From the NCBI RefSeq assembly GCF_900101845.1, contig NZ_FNAM01000028.1:16827-80826 (forward strand): 64,000 bases of DNA, in the 5' to 3' direction. Positions 41,184-49,602 of the stretch are shown in pieces. Positions within the stretch are counted from its first letter, which is position 1; each line of letters starts with the position of its first letter. The DNA comes from Sporomusa acidovorans. GTDB taxonomy: Bacteria > Bacillota > Negativicutes > Sporomusales > Sporomusaceae. The position numbers and the translations under genes were made by a program. The notes under the pieces are model-generated. The model was not told the origin of the DNA and ran no database searches. It saw only the letters and a list, made by a program, of their open reading frames with translations.

Positions 41184-41732
41184 CTAAGATACCCGGTATA
41201 CGGCTTTTTCAATTAACCATTTTCCTATTACGGCTTTCATTATATAAAGAGGAAAAGACCAAGTGTGATACCAATGCAAAACGAAGTAAGCTTCGAGCCA
41301 TTCAGCAAATGGCTCACCTACGAATGCTAGTAAAACAGCTGCAATGCTTTCGACGATTAAAAACGTTTTCCATTTTGGAAAATATTGATATATCAGCATA
41401 TCCAAGACAGTTAGTAATCCCCAATCAATTCCTATAGAATCAGGAATTATTGGTAAAAGTTTTATGGGATATATCCATAATTTTAAAGCTAAACCTGTTG
41501 CATCCATTGCGGTTACGACGAACATTATGTAAATACCATAAGCAAGGATAATTCCTGTTCTTGATCTATCTACGATCCGCCACCAAAATATCCACGGGAC
41601 AATTAACGTCGCGAGCAGCAGCCACCATTGATAAGTAAAAAGTTCATATTGCAACCAGTGTTGGTATTGCAAATCATGATAATATTTTTGGGCAGCAAAT
41701 ATCTCGGCGTATTGATTTAAGTTTTCGGTCAT
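41184..41732 (-). CDS. CBO0543-family integral membrane protein
   Basis: 182 residues from ATG 41732 (AAGGGGG 7 bp upstream; the frame extends 19 codons further without a ribosome binding site). Aromatic-rich membrane protein with five helices: WWLLLATLIVPWIFWWRIVD, ILAYGIYIMFVVTAMDATGL, then DWGLLTVLDMLIYQYFPKWK and a C-terminal WYHTWSFPLYIMKAVIGKWL. This is the pattern of the CBO0543 family of spore-formers, function unknown. Confidence 0.75.
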   Translation of the reverse strand: MTENLNQYAEIFAAQKYYHDLQYQHWLQYELFTYQWWLLLATLIVPWIFWWRIVDRSRTGIILAYGIYIMFVVTAMDATGLALKLWIYPIKLLPIIPDSIGIDWGLLTVLDMLIYQYFPKWKTFLIVESIAAVLLAFVGEPFAEWLEAYFVLHWYHTWSFPLYIMKAVIGKWLIEKAVYRVS

Positions 41733-42426
41733 ATATCTATCCCCCTTATAACGAGATCCCTGAAGAAGTACCTTTCTCGTTATCCGCATACTACATCTAG
41801 CAATTTACGTTTACACAAAATACTGGATATTTTAGGAACGAATATAAGAATAGACTTTTCAGTGATCCTTTATACATCCAGTTATTTTTACCACCAGGAG
41901 TAAGTCGCATGCAGTAGGCAAACAAGATGAAAAAGGAAGATATATGTATTTGACATAGATATATTCTTTGCAGTAGTGGAGAAGTTAACCATGATTATAA
42001 AAATCAGATTATAACTTTACGTGGTGATACTGATGTCAAAGTTTTGATCTAGAATAGAGATAAATTTTAATCGTATCTCGTAATCTGGTTCAGAAACCGT
42101 TGAAGGGCTGTACGCAAAAAGAAAAATTTATTAATTTAGTTGACAATAATCAAAAAAGTTGGTATAGTAATAATTCCCGAGGATTCCGGATTGGCAAATG
42201 TAGCAGAACCCAAAACTGCCGGGGAAACTCCATGTCAAGGTTGAGCTCGACTTCCATCATCGTAAGCAGAAAACCAGTTTGTTGTGAGATGCTGGGCGAA
42301 ATGAGAAACTGTGGGAATCGCTAGATTGTAAGCATTGTAAGGAATACCCAAAGCAGATCTTTTTTCTGTAAAATATTTAATTGACATAATAAAAGAAATT
42401 TGATATAGTAGTAAACCTGAAATGAT
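41733..42426. other. Intergenic region before the tRNA cluster
   Basis: No supported gene. Short frames here lack ribosome binding sites and similarity. The tRNA promoter should lie in its right end (for example TTGACA at 42381-42386 with GATATAGT about 16 bp on). Confidence 0.5.
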
Positions 42427-42501
42427 GGCGATATGGCCAAGTGGTAAGGCTAAGGTCCGCAAGACCTTGATCCCCTAGTTCGAATCTGGGTGTCGCCTCC
42501 A
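42427..42501 (+). tRNA. tRNA-Cys (GCA)
   Basis: Acceptor arms GGCGATA / TGTCGCC, anticodon loop CCGCAAG with anticodon GCA, T-loop TTCGAAT, encoded CCA. First of six tRNA genes. Confidence 0.95.
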
Positions 42502-42587
42502 ATACATAACCTGAGATGCATGTTATCTTAGCTATGTCCAACCTACTGTAATATATAGGGAATTTAATGGTATGTAGCGTTCCAATG

Positions 42588-42661
42588 CCTCGGTAGCTCA
42601 GTCGGTAAAGCAGAGGACTGAAAATCCTCGTGTCGCAGTTCGATTCTGCCCTGAGGCACCA
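42588..42661 (+). tRNA. tRNA-Phe (GAA)
   Basis: Acceptor arms GCCTCGG / CTGAGGC, anticodon loop CTGAAAA (GAA), T-loop TTCGATT, encoded CCA. The D-loop is short. Confidence 0.95.
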
Positions 42662-42669
42662 TTTTTAAT

Positions 42670-42745
42670 GCTGGCGTAGCTCAATAGGTAGAGCAGCTGA
42701 CTTGTAATCAGCAGGTTGTGGGTTCAATTCCTATCGCCAGCTCCA
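42670..42745 (+). tRNA. tRNA-Thr (TGT)
   Basis: Acceptor arms GCTGGCG / CGCCAGC, anticodon loop CTTGTAA (TGT), T-loop TTCAATT, encoded CCA. Only 8 bp after tRNA-Phe. Confidence 0.95.
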
Positions 42746-42759
42746 TTTAAGCAGCGAAC

Positions 42760-42796
42760 CATATTGTCACGAGCTGTAAAGCGAAGTGACAATATG
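42760..42796 (+). repeat. Hairpin between tRNA-Thr and tRNA-Tyr
   Basis: Perfect 11-bp stem CATATTGTCAC / GTGACAATATG with a 15-nt loop and no T-run; possible processing site of the tRNA precursor. Confidence 0.6.
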
Positions 42797-42849
42797 AGTG
42801 AGTCGCTTAGTTCCAAGCGTAAGCGCGGAACATCCTATAATAAAATTCC

Positions 42850-42934
42850 GGAGGGATTCCCGAGTGGCTAAAGGGAGCAGACTGTAAATCTGCCGTCTAT
42901 GACTTCGGTGGTTCGAATCCACCTCCCTCCACCA
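42850..42934 (+). tRNA. tRNA-Tyr (GTA)
   Basis: Class II tRNA of 85 nt with a long variable arm. Acceptor arms GGAGGGA / TCCCTCC, anticodon loop CTGTAAA (GTA), encoded CCA. Confidence 0.95.
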
Positions 42935-42938
42935 TAAT

Positions 42939-43015
42939 GGCGGCGTAGCTCAGTTGGCTAGAGCATGCGGTTCATATCCGCAGTGTCCGGGGTTCAAATC
43001 CCTGCGCCGCCACCA
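42939..43015 (+). tRNA. tRNA with CAT anticodon (Met type)
   Basis: Acceptor arms GGCGGCG / CGCCGCC, anticodon loop TTCATAT (CAT), T-loop TTCAAAT, encoded CCA. The paired first base argues against the initiator; elongator Met is most likely, but tRNA-Ile2 (lysidine-modified) cannot be excluded by eye. Confidence 0.9.
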
Positions 43016-43031
43016 ATTCATCTATTTATGT

Positions 43032-43105
43032 GCGGGTGTAGCTCAATGGTAGAGCACTAGCCTTCCAAGCTAGCTACGAGGGTTCGATTCCCTTCACCCG
43101 CTCCA
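43032..43105 (+). tRNA. tRNA-Gly (TCC)
   Basis: Acceptor arms GCGGGTG / CACCCGC, anticodon loop CTTCCAA (TCC), T-loop TTCGATT, encoded CCA. Last tRNA; a terminator follows after one base. Confidence 0.95.
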
Positions 43106-43106
43106 G

Positions 43107-43154
43107 AAAAGCACCCGTTATTTACTAAAAAGTAAGTAAATAACGGGTGCTTTT
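43107..43154 (+). terminator. Terminator of the tRNA cluster
   Basis: A perfect 19-bp stem (AAAAGCACCCGTTATTTAC and its complement) with a 10-nt loop and a TTTT end. Confidence 0.85.
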
Positions 43155-43184
43155 CTATAATAGTTCGAAGAGAAAGAAAAACAT

Positions 43185-43200
43185 TGGCATGAAAATTGCA
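43185..43200 (+). promoter_or_regulatory. Candidate sigma-54 promoter facing the zinc-ribbon gene
   Basis: TGGCAT-GAAAA-TTGCA fits the -24/-12 consensus TGGCAC-N5-TTGCW. It lies 336 bp before the gene at 43536 and no UAS pair is seen above it (a single TGGGACA half-site is downstream, at 43369). The 43201-43535 leader shows no supported gene. Confidence 0.4.
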
Positions 43201-43535
43201 ATAATAATTGGTAGGTACAGCAAACAGTAAAAATAATTCTCAAATAATCAGGGGGGGAACGATATAACGATAATGGCTTTATAGGCCAGTTTTATGAAGG
43301 GGGAGACATTTTATTCCTTGAGGATAGCGAGCGAACTTTTAATATAAATTTGCTGTCATGGAGTCAAAATGGGACAGAACGATAGTATTTCATTTCCAGT
43401 TTTCCATTTTCTAAAAATAGAAAAATTAATTTATTGATAAATAAGATTTTGCTCAGGAATCCAGTCTGTCGCAGCATTTACCAATGGCAGGTAATAGTTT
43501 AAAGTGTATCAAAATTCTAAGGAGGGATTAGGTGT

Positions 43536-43685
43536 GTGGGTGCGTGCTTAAGCTGTAGCGAGTGTGGAAGATGTAAGTATATCTATAAAAAAATTATAAA
43601 ATGTCCGAAATGTGGTCGTACAAATCTTAAGGATGAAAAAATTTGTAGAAGATGTGGAGTCTTGCTTGAACCTAACAAAACGTAA
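43536..43685 (+). CDS. Small double zinc-ribbon protein
   Basis: 49 residues from GTG 43536 with AAGGAGG 8 bp upstream. Cysteines are in knuckle pairs: CLSC-x3-CGRC near the start, then CPKCGRTNL-x6-CRRCG (a zinc ribbon of the CPxCG/CxxCG type). A second small zinc-ribbon gene (47296-47424) with the same KCPxCGxxNL...C(K/R)(K/R)CG core precedes the molybdoenzyme gene, so the two flank the same cluster. A terminator follows. Function unknown. Confidence 0.65.
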   Translation: MGACLSCSECGRCKYIYKKIIKCPKCGRTNLKDEKICRRCGVLLEPNKT

Positions 43686-43781
43686 AATAATTTTGTTGAG
43701 GGCCTCCAAACTTACGGCGATCTAATTAAAAGCAAGAGCGGGTTAGGAACTGATGGGGGAGAGGTGATAGCTTTTTTTCAA

Positions 43782-43818
43782 AAAAAACTTCTGCGGCAAA
43801 CTCACCTCAGAAGTTTTT
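43782..43818 (+). terminator. Terminator after the zinc-ribbon gene
   Basis: AAAAACTTCTG / CAGAAGTTTTT hairpin. From 43819 to 44033 no gene is seen. Confidence 0.75.
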
Positions 43819-44033
43819 CTCTATAAATAAAAGGAATGTGTTGAAATTATGGATAGGCATCGACGAGTAAGCCGACAGAATGAATTTTGAACAGAAGTTT
43901 TATTTAAACAGCAAGTTGCCATAGGCGTAGGATGAACTTTGCCGCCATAAAGTAGTTACTGTGTTATGCGCAGCTGGTTGTTTGCCAATAGACAAAATGG
44001 CCGATGGGGAAGGGCGTTTGGTGAACGGATTTC

Positions 44034-44267
44034 TTAAGAAGGCCTGCCTTCAGCAGAGCAAGTTTCTGATGATCTCCAATCCACAATATACTTACCAGAT
44101 GGTTGTTTTAAAGCAACATACTTAACTTTTTGCGGTAATTCGGGAAATTTTTTGCTGTTCCGGGTTAATGCTTTAGCGTAAAGGGTAGCTGTTGTTTCGT
44201 CAGCAATTTCTTCTTTCGTTTCAAAAGCTTTTTTGGCATTCATAATGTCTTCTTCAGTAATTTGCAT
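44034..44267 (-). CDS. Small hypothetical protein, last gene of the molybdoenzyme operon
   Basis: 77 residues, ATG 44267 with AAGGAGG 8 bp upstream. Begins with an acidic helix (MQITEEDIMNAKKAFETKEE) and has a basic middle (YAKALTRNSKKFPELPQKVK) ending with YIVDWRSSETCSAEGRPS. No known domain. It follows the Fe-S subunit gene by about 100 bp holding a strong hairpin, so it may be expressed at a different level. Confidence 0.6.
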   Translation of the reverse strand: MQITEEDIMNAKKAFETKEEIADETTATLYAKALTRNSKKFPELPQKVKYVALKQPSGKYIVDWRSSETCSAEGRPS

Positions 44268-44298
44268 TTCAAGTCCTCCTTAATTAAAAATTAAACGA

Positions 44299-44341
44299 TT
44301 ACTTGAAGACAAAGGGAAAAAATCCCTTTGTCTTCAAGTAA
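44299..44341 (-). repeat. 19-bp perfect inverted repeat inside the operon
   Basis: TTACTTGAAGACAAAGGGA and its exact complement with a 5-nt loop, between the Fe-S subunit and the last gene. No T-run after it on the minus strand, so it could protect the upstream mRNA or cause partial termination. Confidence 0.7.
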
Positions 44342-44365
44342 ACTACTGGTATACACAAGCCGGTT

Positions 44366-44800
44366 TTATTTAGGTGTAAACAATACCATTTTGGGTTTTC
44401 TAGCCATTTTTTCCGCTAATTCTTTAACTGGGCCATAACTCATTACCAGTGACTGGCAATGCTGTACGCAACTGGGCATTTTACCCTGAGCAGTCCGGTC
44501 CTTACATAGATCGCATAATGAAGTTGGGAAAGGGACATAATTCAAATCCCATTTGCCGTTAGCTATCTTGCGGGGGCCATCTTCCAACAATTTGATGCCA
44601 TACTGATTGTCCTCAAGCTTTAATTGTTTGATGCATGCAACTTCACAAGCATGGCAGCCTGTGCAATATTCATAATCAATTAACAAGCCGTATCCAGACG
44701 TATCTTCTGATTTTAGAAGACGCTCCAAACCTTCTCTTGCTTGGGGAAACACGGATGCTTTTCCTTCGGTCTCTTTATTCTGGCAGTTGAGCTCTGACAT
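44366..44800 (-). CDS. [4Fe-4S] ferredoxin-type electron-transfer subunit
   Basis: 144 residues; ATG 44800 is chosen because AGGAGG lies 8 bp before it (a frame start at 44833 has none). DYEYCTGCHACEVACIKQ is a full cluster motif, followed by FPTSLCDLCKDRTAQGKMPSCVQHCQ with further Cys ligands, as in the small DmsB-like partner of DMSO-reductase-family enzymes. It overlaps the catalytic gene by 26 bp, so it is its electron-transfer partner. No signal peptide: cytoplasmic. Electron donor unknown. Confidence 0.85.
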   Translation of the reverse strand: MSELNCQNKETEGKASVFPQAREGLERLLKSEDTSGYGLLIDYEYCTGCHACEVACIKQLKLEDNQYGIKLLEDGPRKIANGKWDLNYVPFPTSLCDLCKDRTAQGKMPSCVQHCQSLVMSYGPVKELAEKMARKPKMVLFTPK

Positions 44801-47150
44801 ATTCCCATCCTCCTCTTCTGGTGACTTGTTCACCTGGCAGTACCTTACTGTTTTCTTCGGTTACTTTATAAATCCGGCAGAGCAAGTTTTTGTTAGGTGC
44901 TCCATAGCCGGTTGGCCCGTTCTGACACTGGGAGGTCAGGTTATTAATATTGCTGTCAAATGCCCCAAAGAGGCTCGGCTCGGCTCCTTCTTTTTCCGGG
45001 AACCACCAACCATGCTCAGCACTTACGACTCTGGGGTCGAGCGCGGGTTTTAATGTGGCGATTTGTTTGCATCTGCCACGTTTGCTTTCAATCCATACCC
45101 AGTCGCCTTCGATGATACCCAATTTCTTAGCCGTGTCAGGGTGAATTTCTACCAAAGGCTGAGGATGGAACATTCTCATAGTGGGCTGCTGACGATGTTC
45201 AGAGTGGAAGAATTCCCAGGAACGTGCACCTGAAGTCAAAATCAAAGGATATTCTTTATACAATTCAGGATCGGAATAGGGACTTTCTGGCGGTTCAATA
45301 TGAGTCGGCAACGGGTCAACGTCAAATGCGTCAAACAGGTCAATATATAATTGAACCTTGCCGTCTGCGGTGTTAAAACCAGGCTGTCTGTCGCGGCGCA
45401 GAAGACCTTTTTCATATTTTTTATAGTGCCATTCGGGATAAATATAGACTTTTTCCTTAAGTTCCGAATAGGTAAGACCTTTGGTATTACCTCTTTCGCG
45501 GTATTTCTTACCTTCTTCTGACCATTCAATTTTGAAAGCGTCAGGATATTTGTCTTTGTCGTTACCCATTTTCCAATTTATCCAGTCTTGTACAGTTTCC
45601 CACGGAAATGCTTCGGGATGCAGACGTTTACCAAGTTCAAGAATAATCTGCTCATCGGATTTGCATTCTTCATAGTCAACAATCTTGGTAATGGCACGCA
45701 GCGGCGCAAACCATGCTCTGAAACTATCACGTTCTGCACTCATGCCTGCAGGTAAGACGATATCGGCGCAGGCAACGGCAGTCGGAGTCATGAAGAGATC
45801 GACGACTACATTGAAGTCAACTTTTTTCATTGCTTCATATACTCTGGGGGCTTCCGATGCCATATTGGCGAAGGTATTGGTGGTTTGTAGCCACAACATC
45901 TTAACCGGGTACGGCTGACCGCCATTTTCAATTGCCTCAAGGACTGAGTCTCCATGGGCGGTTGAGGCTAAGCCATATTTTTTAAGCGGATTTTTCTCAT
46001 TACCAAAGCGCGCTTCCTTGACTTCCGGAGGCAGCCAGTTGTAACCGCAGCTATAGCCATCATCAACATTGAAGCCGCTCTTGGCAATGACGTTACCACC
46101 CGGAACATCGGTATTGCCGGTTATGGCCCATAAGCTGTTAACGGCCTGGGCGGTCGCAATACCGGTAACTTGCTGGTCAATTGCCAGACCCCATTGGATC
46201 GATGCCGGTTTTGCTTTAGCGTACATGCGTGCTGCAGCTTCGATGATTTCTTTTGGGACCCAGGTGATTTCAGCAACTTTTTCCGGCGGATATTCCTGAA
46301 CACGTTCTTGTAATTCTTCAAAGCCTGAACACCAGTTTTCAACAAAGTCATGATCATAAAGATCTTCGTTGATAATGACATTGAGCATACCCATCGCCAG
46401 CGCACAGTCAGTTCCGGGTCTTAACTGCAGCCAGTATTCCGCTCTTGATGCCAACCATGTTAAACGAGGGTCAACAACGATAAGTTTGGCTCCCATTCTC
46501 ATTTCATCAACAATCCAGTGGCCAAAGAATCCATCGCCATTACTGATGATAGGATTATTGCCCCAGATTACAATTACTTTCGGACACTTAAACTCAGGGT
46601 GATTATAGCGGTCTTCAAAAAATTGCCCGCAGTCGGCAACAAAGAAGTCACTATTCATAACAGCCTGCTGCGCAGCTCTGGGCAGATAGCAGGAATCACC
46701 GCTCAGGAATCCCAGCACATAATTCGGACTGCCAAATGCGGCATAGGTCAGATAAGGTACCTGCCAGATAATATTTCTCCCGGTACCCTCCATGCCGATG
46801 ATTGATTTTCCGCCATAGTTTGCCTGGATATCCTTAACTTTTTCAACGATAATATCATAAGCTTCGTCCCAGGAAATACGTTCCCATTTGTTTTCACCAC
46901 GTTCGCCTACGCGCTTTAACGGCCATTTCAGACGTTGGGGGTTATTGTATGCTTCAATCTGGTTCAGGCAACGCATACATAATCTACCCATATTATAGGG
47001 ATTATCAAGGTCTCCCTCGACTTTTACTAATTTGCCGTCTTTCGTGTAATACAGAAGGCCGCACCCGTCATGACAACCCGGTCCTGACCAATGAGTAGAG
47101 CGGGTCACAGTATATTCGCCTTCCTGCCATTGCCATTCTTTTGCAGACAT
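44775..47150 (-). CDS. Molybdopterin enzyme, acetylene-hydratase / catechol-dehydroxylase-like
   Basis: 791 residues, no Tat signal, so cytoplasmic. N-terminal Fe-S region THWSGPGCHDGCGLL and MGRLCMRCLNQ; then the molybdopterin domains with ERISWDEAYDIIVEKVK, VIWGNNPIISNGDG, KLIVVDPRLTWLASRAEYWL and LRPGTDCALAMGMLNVIIN. The stretch DLYDHDFVENWCSGFEELQE-RVQEYPPEKVAEIT is strikingly like acetylene hydratase of Pelobacter, and the end (AEHGWWFPEKEG) is typical of this clade, which also includes gut catechol dehydroxylases. It therefore probably catalyses a hydration or reductive dehydroxylation and not classical DMSO reduction. Gene context (CoA ligase, CoA-transferase, thioesterase) suggests an aryl or alkyl carboxylic acid substrate. 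W versus Mo cannot be told. Confidence 0.8.
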   Translation of the reverse strand: MSAKEWQWQEGEYTVTRSTHWSGPGCHDGCGLLYYTKDGKLVKVEGDLDNPYNMGRLCMRCLNQIEAYNNPQRLKWPLKRVGERGENKWERISWDEAYDIIVEKVKDIQANYGGKSIIGMEGTGRNIIWQVPYLTYAAFGSPNYVLGFLSGDSCYLPRAAQQAVMNSDFFVADCGQFFEDRYNHPEFKCPKVIVIWGNNPIISNGDGFFGHWIVDEMRMGAKLIVVDPRLTWLASRAEYWLQLRPGTDCALAMGMLNVIINEDLYDHDFVENWCSGFEELQERVQEYPPEKVAEITWVPKEIIEAAARMYAKAKPASIQWGLAIDQQVTGIATAQAVNSLWAITGNTDVPGGNVIAKSGFNVDDGYSCGYNWLPPEVKEARFGNEKNPLKKYGLASTAHGDSVLEAIENGGQPYPVKMLWLQTTNTFANMASEAPRVYEAMKKVDFNVVVDLFMTPTAVACADIVLPAGMSAERDSFRAWFAPLRAITKIVDYEECKSDEQIILELGKRLHPEAFPWETVQDWINWKMGNDKDKYPDAFKIEWSEEGKKYRERGNTKGLTYSELKEKVYIYPEWHYKKYEKGLLRRDRQPGFNTADGKVQLYIDLFDAFDVDPLPTHIEPPESPYSDPELYKEYPLILTSGARSWEFFHSEHRQQPTMRMFHPQPLVEIHPDTAKKLGIIEGDWVWIESKRGRCKQIATLKPALDPRVVSAEHGWWFPEKEGAEPSLFGAFDSNINNLTSQCQNGPTGYGAPNKNLLCRIYKVTEENSKVLPGEQVTRRGGWEYVRAQLPE

Positions 47151-47295
47151 ATAGCTTCCTCCCTTGAAAATTTAATTTTTTTAATATGGATGTGGTTATC
47201 TTTCGATTTAGTGTCACCTCCTAAAAAACTCCCCCGGAGACTCTAAAATACTCCCCCAGAGGAGTTTTTAGATAACCACCTATAATCAAATAAGA

Positions 47296-47424
47296 CTATT
47301 TAGCCTCAGATTGAGCTGGTAGCGGTTTACCGCACTTCTTGCAGGTTTTATTAGTACCGAGGTTCCTCGCGCCACATTCTGGACACTTAACAGGTGCTTT
47401 AATTTCTGGTGGTCTAAAACACAT
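47296..47424 (-). CDS. Small zinc-ribbon protein, first gene of the molybdoenzyme operon
   Basis: 42 residues, ATG 47424 with AAAGGAG 9 bp upstream. One zinc ribbon: VKCPECGARNLGTNKTCKKCG with Cys14, 17, 28 and 31. It starts about 115 bp downstream of a sigma-54 promoter and 145 bp before the molybdoenzyme gene. Related in core sequence to the 49-residue protein at 43536. It could be a chaperone or redox helper for the molybdoenzyme; function is unknown. Confidence 0.65.
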   Translation of the reverse strand: MCFRPPEIKAPVKCPECGARNLGTNKTCKKCGKPLPAQSEAK

Positions 47425-47537
47425 ACTAGTTCACTCCTTTCGTCCCAAGCATATATTGGCTGCTATAGCCAGAAACCGGATAGATATATCCAAAAATAGA
47501 TATGGATAATATTTTCGGCTTACTGCTTTTTTAATGT

Positions 47538-47553
47538 TGCAAGTATTGTGCCA
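47538..47553 (-). promoter_or_regulatory. Sigma-54 promoter of the molybdoenzyme operon
   Basis: On the minus strand TGGCACAATACTTGCA, a perfect match to TGGCAC-N5-TTGCW. It lies 114 bp before the zinc-ribbon ATG; the paired UAS is 40-78 bp upstream. Confidence 0.85.
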
Positions 47554-47592
47554 ACTGTTAAAGCCTTTATTTTCGACATAAAAATTTGGCTA

Positions 47593-47631
47593 TGGGACAC
47601 ACAACTTTGTTTATGAAACCATTTTGTCCCA
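47593..47631 (-). promoter_or_regulatory. Activator site (UAS) 1
   Basis: TGGGACA (47593-47599) and TGTCCCA (47625-47631), inverted, 25 nt between them. Same pair occurs at 49382 and 52499, each upstream of a sigma-54 promoter. Confidence 0.75.
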
Positions 47632-47678
47632 AATTAATTACGTGTTTCCAGCCTAGCTGCCAATCATAGTTTGAATAA

Positions 47679-47718
47679 AAATGAGGCTGGAGTGATGTTA
47701 TCGCGTCCAACCTCATTT
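47679..47718 (-). terminator. Terminator-like hairpin after the CoA-transferase gene
   Basis: AAATGAGGCTGGA / TCCAACCTCATTT stem with a 13-nt loop, 37 bp after the stop. Only a short T-rich tail. Confidence 0.6.
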
Positions 47719-47754
47719 ACGGTACTAATAAAGTTGTTTTTCTAAATAAATAAC

Positions 47755-49041
47755 TTAATCAATTATACCCTTGCCTTTTAAGGAGTCAATTTCATTTTCA
47801 CTGTAACCAAGAAGTTCGGTAAGAATTTTATTCGTATCCTGCCCTAAAGCCGGAGCTCCACGCCATACTTGTCCCGGAGTTTCTGAGAGTTTGGGCATAA
47901 CACCAAAGGCTTCAACTTCCTTATTGAGAGTCTGGTCGGTGTACTTAACCCAGTCACCTCTCATGCGCCAGTGCGGTTCATTGTAAACTTCTTCAGCGCT
48001 TTTAATATGTGCGGCTGAGATCTTGTTGTCAATGCAGATGTTTATTGCTTCCTGTGCCGTACGTTCCTTAAAAAACTTTTTGAAAATTCTATCGAGTTCA
48101 CGGCCCAGCGGACTGGCAACCGCTTCCGGCGAGCTGCTGCATTCTTCATAAGAGTATTTTTCCGAGTCGATGCCGAAGCCTTTTAATACATTATTGTAAG
48201 CTGTCTTTCCGTAGGAGCCAAGATTAATGTATCCACCGTCTTTACATTCAAAGACACCTGCTGGCTGAAAAGCGGTCTGCATAATTCCCTGTCTGTGTTT
48301 GAGGGTTTGGTTCATAGTCCAGAGGACAAAATTGTCATCCATTACCCTCATCCAGCTTTCAGTCAAACTGGCATCGATGCTTTGACCTTTGCCGGTTTTT
48401 TGTGCATTCATATAAGCCATCAGAATGCCGTTGACTGCGATTAGACCTGTCAGGTAGTCACCTACATACTGCTGAGCATAGTAAGGTTCACGATCAGGAT
48501 AACCCTGCAGCAAAGCCCAACCGGATTCAGACTGTCCCAATGGGTCATATCCGGGTCGGTTTATATGTCGCTGATCACCGCCAAATCCAGGTGTTCCGTA
48601 ACCGCTGATGTGACAGATGACTAATTTGGGGTTGACCGCCATTAACATTTCGTCGGAGATTCCCAGCTTGTTAAGCCAAACCATGTTTTCAATCCAGATA
48701 TCAGAGTTCTTAATCAGGGACAAAAAGATTTCTTTGGATTCCGGTATATTCAGGTTGGTTTCCAGGGCAAAACTCAGTTTGTTTCGGGAGTTTTGCACCC
48801 AGCCGCCACCAATATGTTTGTTGCCTGCAACAATCTGTGGTTTCTGATGGCGGGCGGGATCGCCTCCTGCTTTAGGCCGTTCAAGAGCAATTACTTCGGC
48901 GCCGAAGTCACTCATCATCGTTGCACAGAAGGGAGCTGCCACAACAGTTCCGTTTAGCAGAACCCTGATTCCGGAAAGGGGGCCGAAAGTTGGAGCAAAC
49001 AGCGGAGCAGGTTTGCGTTCAATTTTTTCCCAACGATTCAT
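47755..49041 (-). CDS. Family III acyl-CoA transferase (CaiB/Frc-like)
   Basis: 428 residues from ATG 49041 (GAGAGG 11 bp upstream; an ATG at 49050 sits too close to it). CoA-transferase family III (COG1804): GPLSGIRVLLNGTVVAAPFCATMMSDFGAEVIALERP at residues 20-56 (in outline), NKLSFALETN, then HINRPGYDPLGQSESGW, where Asp166 is the conserved residue that forms the acyl-anhydride intermediate. The C-terminal half has the usual lid (EVYNEPHWRMRGDWV). It moves CoA between carboxylic acids in the cytoplasm. It has its own sigma-54 promoter and UAS, as part of the same regulon as the molybdoenzyme. Substrates unknown. Confidence 0.85.
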   Translation of the reverse strand: MNRWEKIERKPAPLFAPTFGPLSGIRVLLNGTVVAAPFCATMMSDFGAEVIALERPKAGGDPARHQKPQIVAGNKHIGGGWVQNSRNKLSFALETNLNIPESKEIFLSLIKNSDIWIENMVWLNKLGISDEMLMAVNPKLVICHISGYGTPGFGGDQRHINRPGYDPLGQSESGWALLQGYPDREPYYAQQYVGDYLTGLIAVNGILMAYMNAQKTGKGQSIDASLTESWMRVMDDNFVLWTMNQTLKHRQGIMQTAFQPAGVFECKDGGYINLGSYGKTAYNNVLKGFGIDSEKYSYEECSSSPEAVASPLGRELDRIFKKFFKERTAQEAINICIDNKISAAHIKSAEEVYNEPHWRMRGDWVKYTDQTLNKEVEAFGVMPKLSETPGQVWRGAPALGQDTNKILTELLGYSENEIDSLKGKGIID

Positions 49042-49326
49042 CTTTATCATTTCCTCTCATTTTTATTTTTTCCTTAAGTCAAACAAAATCATTTATACAT
49101 TTTTTGTTTGCGCCTTTCCGCACGAAAGGCATCGGTACATTCGCTAGTCTGATTTTTCCCAGTGAGATTTGGTATCTTTACTATGTTTGCAAAAAGCCAT
49201 TATCTGAAAAAACTTATTTACTGACATGAACCACCCCTTTATCTAGCTGATTTTTGCAGCATAATAACTGGGAATAGAATAAAGTCAAAAACAATGAATA
49301 CCGTGCGGCCTATCACATAGTTTCAA

Positions 49327-49342
49327 TGCAATTATTGTGCCA
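49327..49342 (-). promoter_or_regulatory. Sigma-54 promoter of the CoA-transferase gene
   Basis: Minus strand TGGCACAATAATTGCA, a perfect consensus match, differing at two of sixteen positions from the molybdoenzyme promoter. It lies 286 bp before ATG 49041; the leader 49051-49326 shows no gene. Confidence 0.85.
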
Positions 49343-49381
49343 TAGGAAAAGCCTTGAAAATATGCGCCTTATTAAACTTCT

Positions 49382-49420
49382 TGGGACATAATCCTTTGAA
49401 TTTGACATGAGCGTGTCCCA
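49382..49420 (-). promoter_or_regulatory. Activator site (UAS) 2
   Basis: TGGGACA (49382-49388) and TGTCCCA (49414-49420), 25 nt apart; the right arm extends to CAAATTGGGACA on the minus strand, matching UAS 3. It lies 40-78 bp above the CoA-transferase promoter, the same distance as UAS 1, and 180 bp before the activator gene itself. Confidence 0.75.
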
Positions 49421-49602
49421 ATTTGAACAGGTATTAATAAAGGAATAATATGCTTCAATAAATAGATGAATTAAAAGGAAAATTCAATCAACTGCATAAT
49501 AATTCCTGACATAATTAAAATTCGCTGTTATAATTAAAATATGGTTGAAAGTTTTTTGGTGGTAAACTATGCTTAAAGGATAGGCGGAAAAGGAGTGTCA
49601 TT

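Noticed and set aside
42100..42324. 74-residue frame before the tRNA cluster
   Set aside because: No ribosome binding site, no family similarity and unlikely composition; treated as non-coding.
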